In this document: positions 14,726-14,762 of the stretch, piece after piece | How positions within the stretch are numbered: position 1 is the stretch's first letter | How the letters are laid out: the number at the start of each line of letters is the position of its first letter | Origin: CAZFQD01 sp964520885 | GTDB taxonomy: Bacteria > Bacillota > Clostridia > Oscillospirales > SIG519 | Direction: 5' to 3' | NCBI GenBank assembly: GCA_964520885.1 | Contig: CAZFQD010000048.1 | Location: forward strand, 1-14,762 | DNA length: 14,762 bases | Translations under genes and position numbers: made by a program | The notes under the pieces: generated by a model | The model's database searches: none | What the model was told of the DNA's origin: nothing | Seen by the model: only the letters and a program-made list of their open reading frames with translations

Positions 14726-14762
14726 CATTTGTTATGAATAAATAAATATTATCTATCCTCGG

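Overview
The window is low-GC DNA with the standard bacterial code: TGA and TAG act as stops, Shine-Dalgarno sites are strong, and TTG starts are frequent. The gene set (KtrAB, TmcAL, AckA, a DprA-family protein, FtsX/MacB-type ABC exporters) suggests a Gram-positive Bacillota of clostridial type, possibly an uncultured gut lineage. This is inferred from gene content and composition only.

The genes form two arms that diverge from a short control region at about 6009-6134. The left arm (minus strand, read from 6008 down to 1) carries tmcAL (tRNA-Met acetylcytidine synthesis), ktrB and ktrA (potassium uptake channel and its nucleotide-binding ring), a SpoU-family RNA 2'-O-methyltransferase, a 120-residue protein of unknown function, a YhcG/DUF1016 PDDEXK nuclease-like protein, and the first 153 codons of dprA, cut by the window edge. 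Spacing is tight (overlaps or gaps under 50 bases) and no convincing internal terminator is seen, so it may be one operon. The unknown protein and the YhcG-like gene look like an accessory pair wedged between two housekeeping-type genes.

The right arm (plus strand) starts with ackA (acetate kinase), overlapped by a small zinc-ribbon membrane protein. An export module follows: a short lipoprotein resembling the C-terminal part of a MacA/HlyD-type adaptor, a 941-residue two-FtsX-domain permease, and two different MacB/LolD-type ATPases. The second ATPase carries a C-terminal AbrB/MazE-like beta domain. The arm ends with a decayed gene for a DUF6259-like putative glycoside hydrolase, split over two reading frames, and a hairpin terminator that probably also serves a convergent gene beyond the right edge.

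The most notable points are: (1) the promoters of tmcAL and ackA, whose enzymes both use acetate and ATP, are arranged face to face with -10 boxes one base apart; (2) the exporter is asymmetric, with a shortened adaptor and two unlike ATPases, one fused to an AbrB-like domain; (3) tandem repeats (7 bp and 18 bp) have been incorporated into the ends of two coding genes; (4) a possible nuclease-based accessory module sits inside a housekeeping cluster. No system here can be called undescribed with certainty. No tRNA, rRNA, CRISPR array or insertion sequence was seen.
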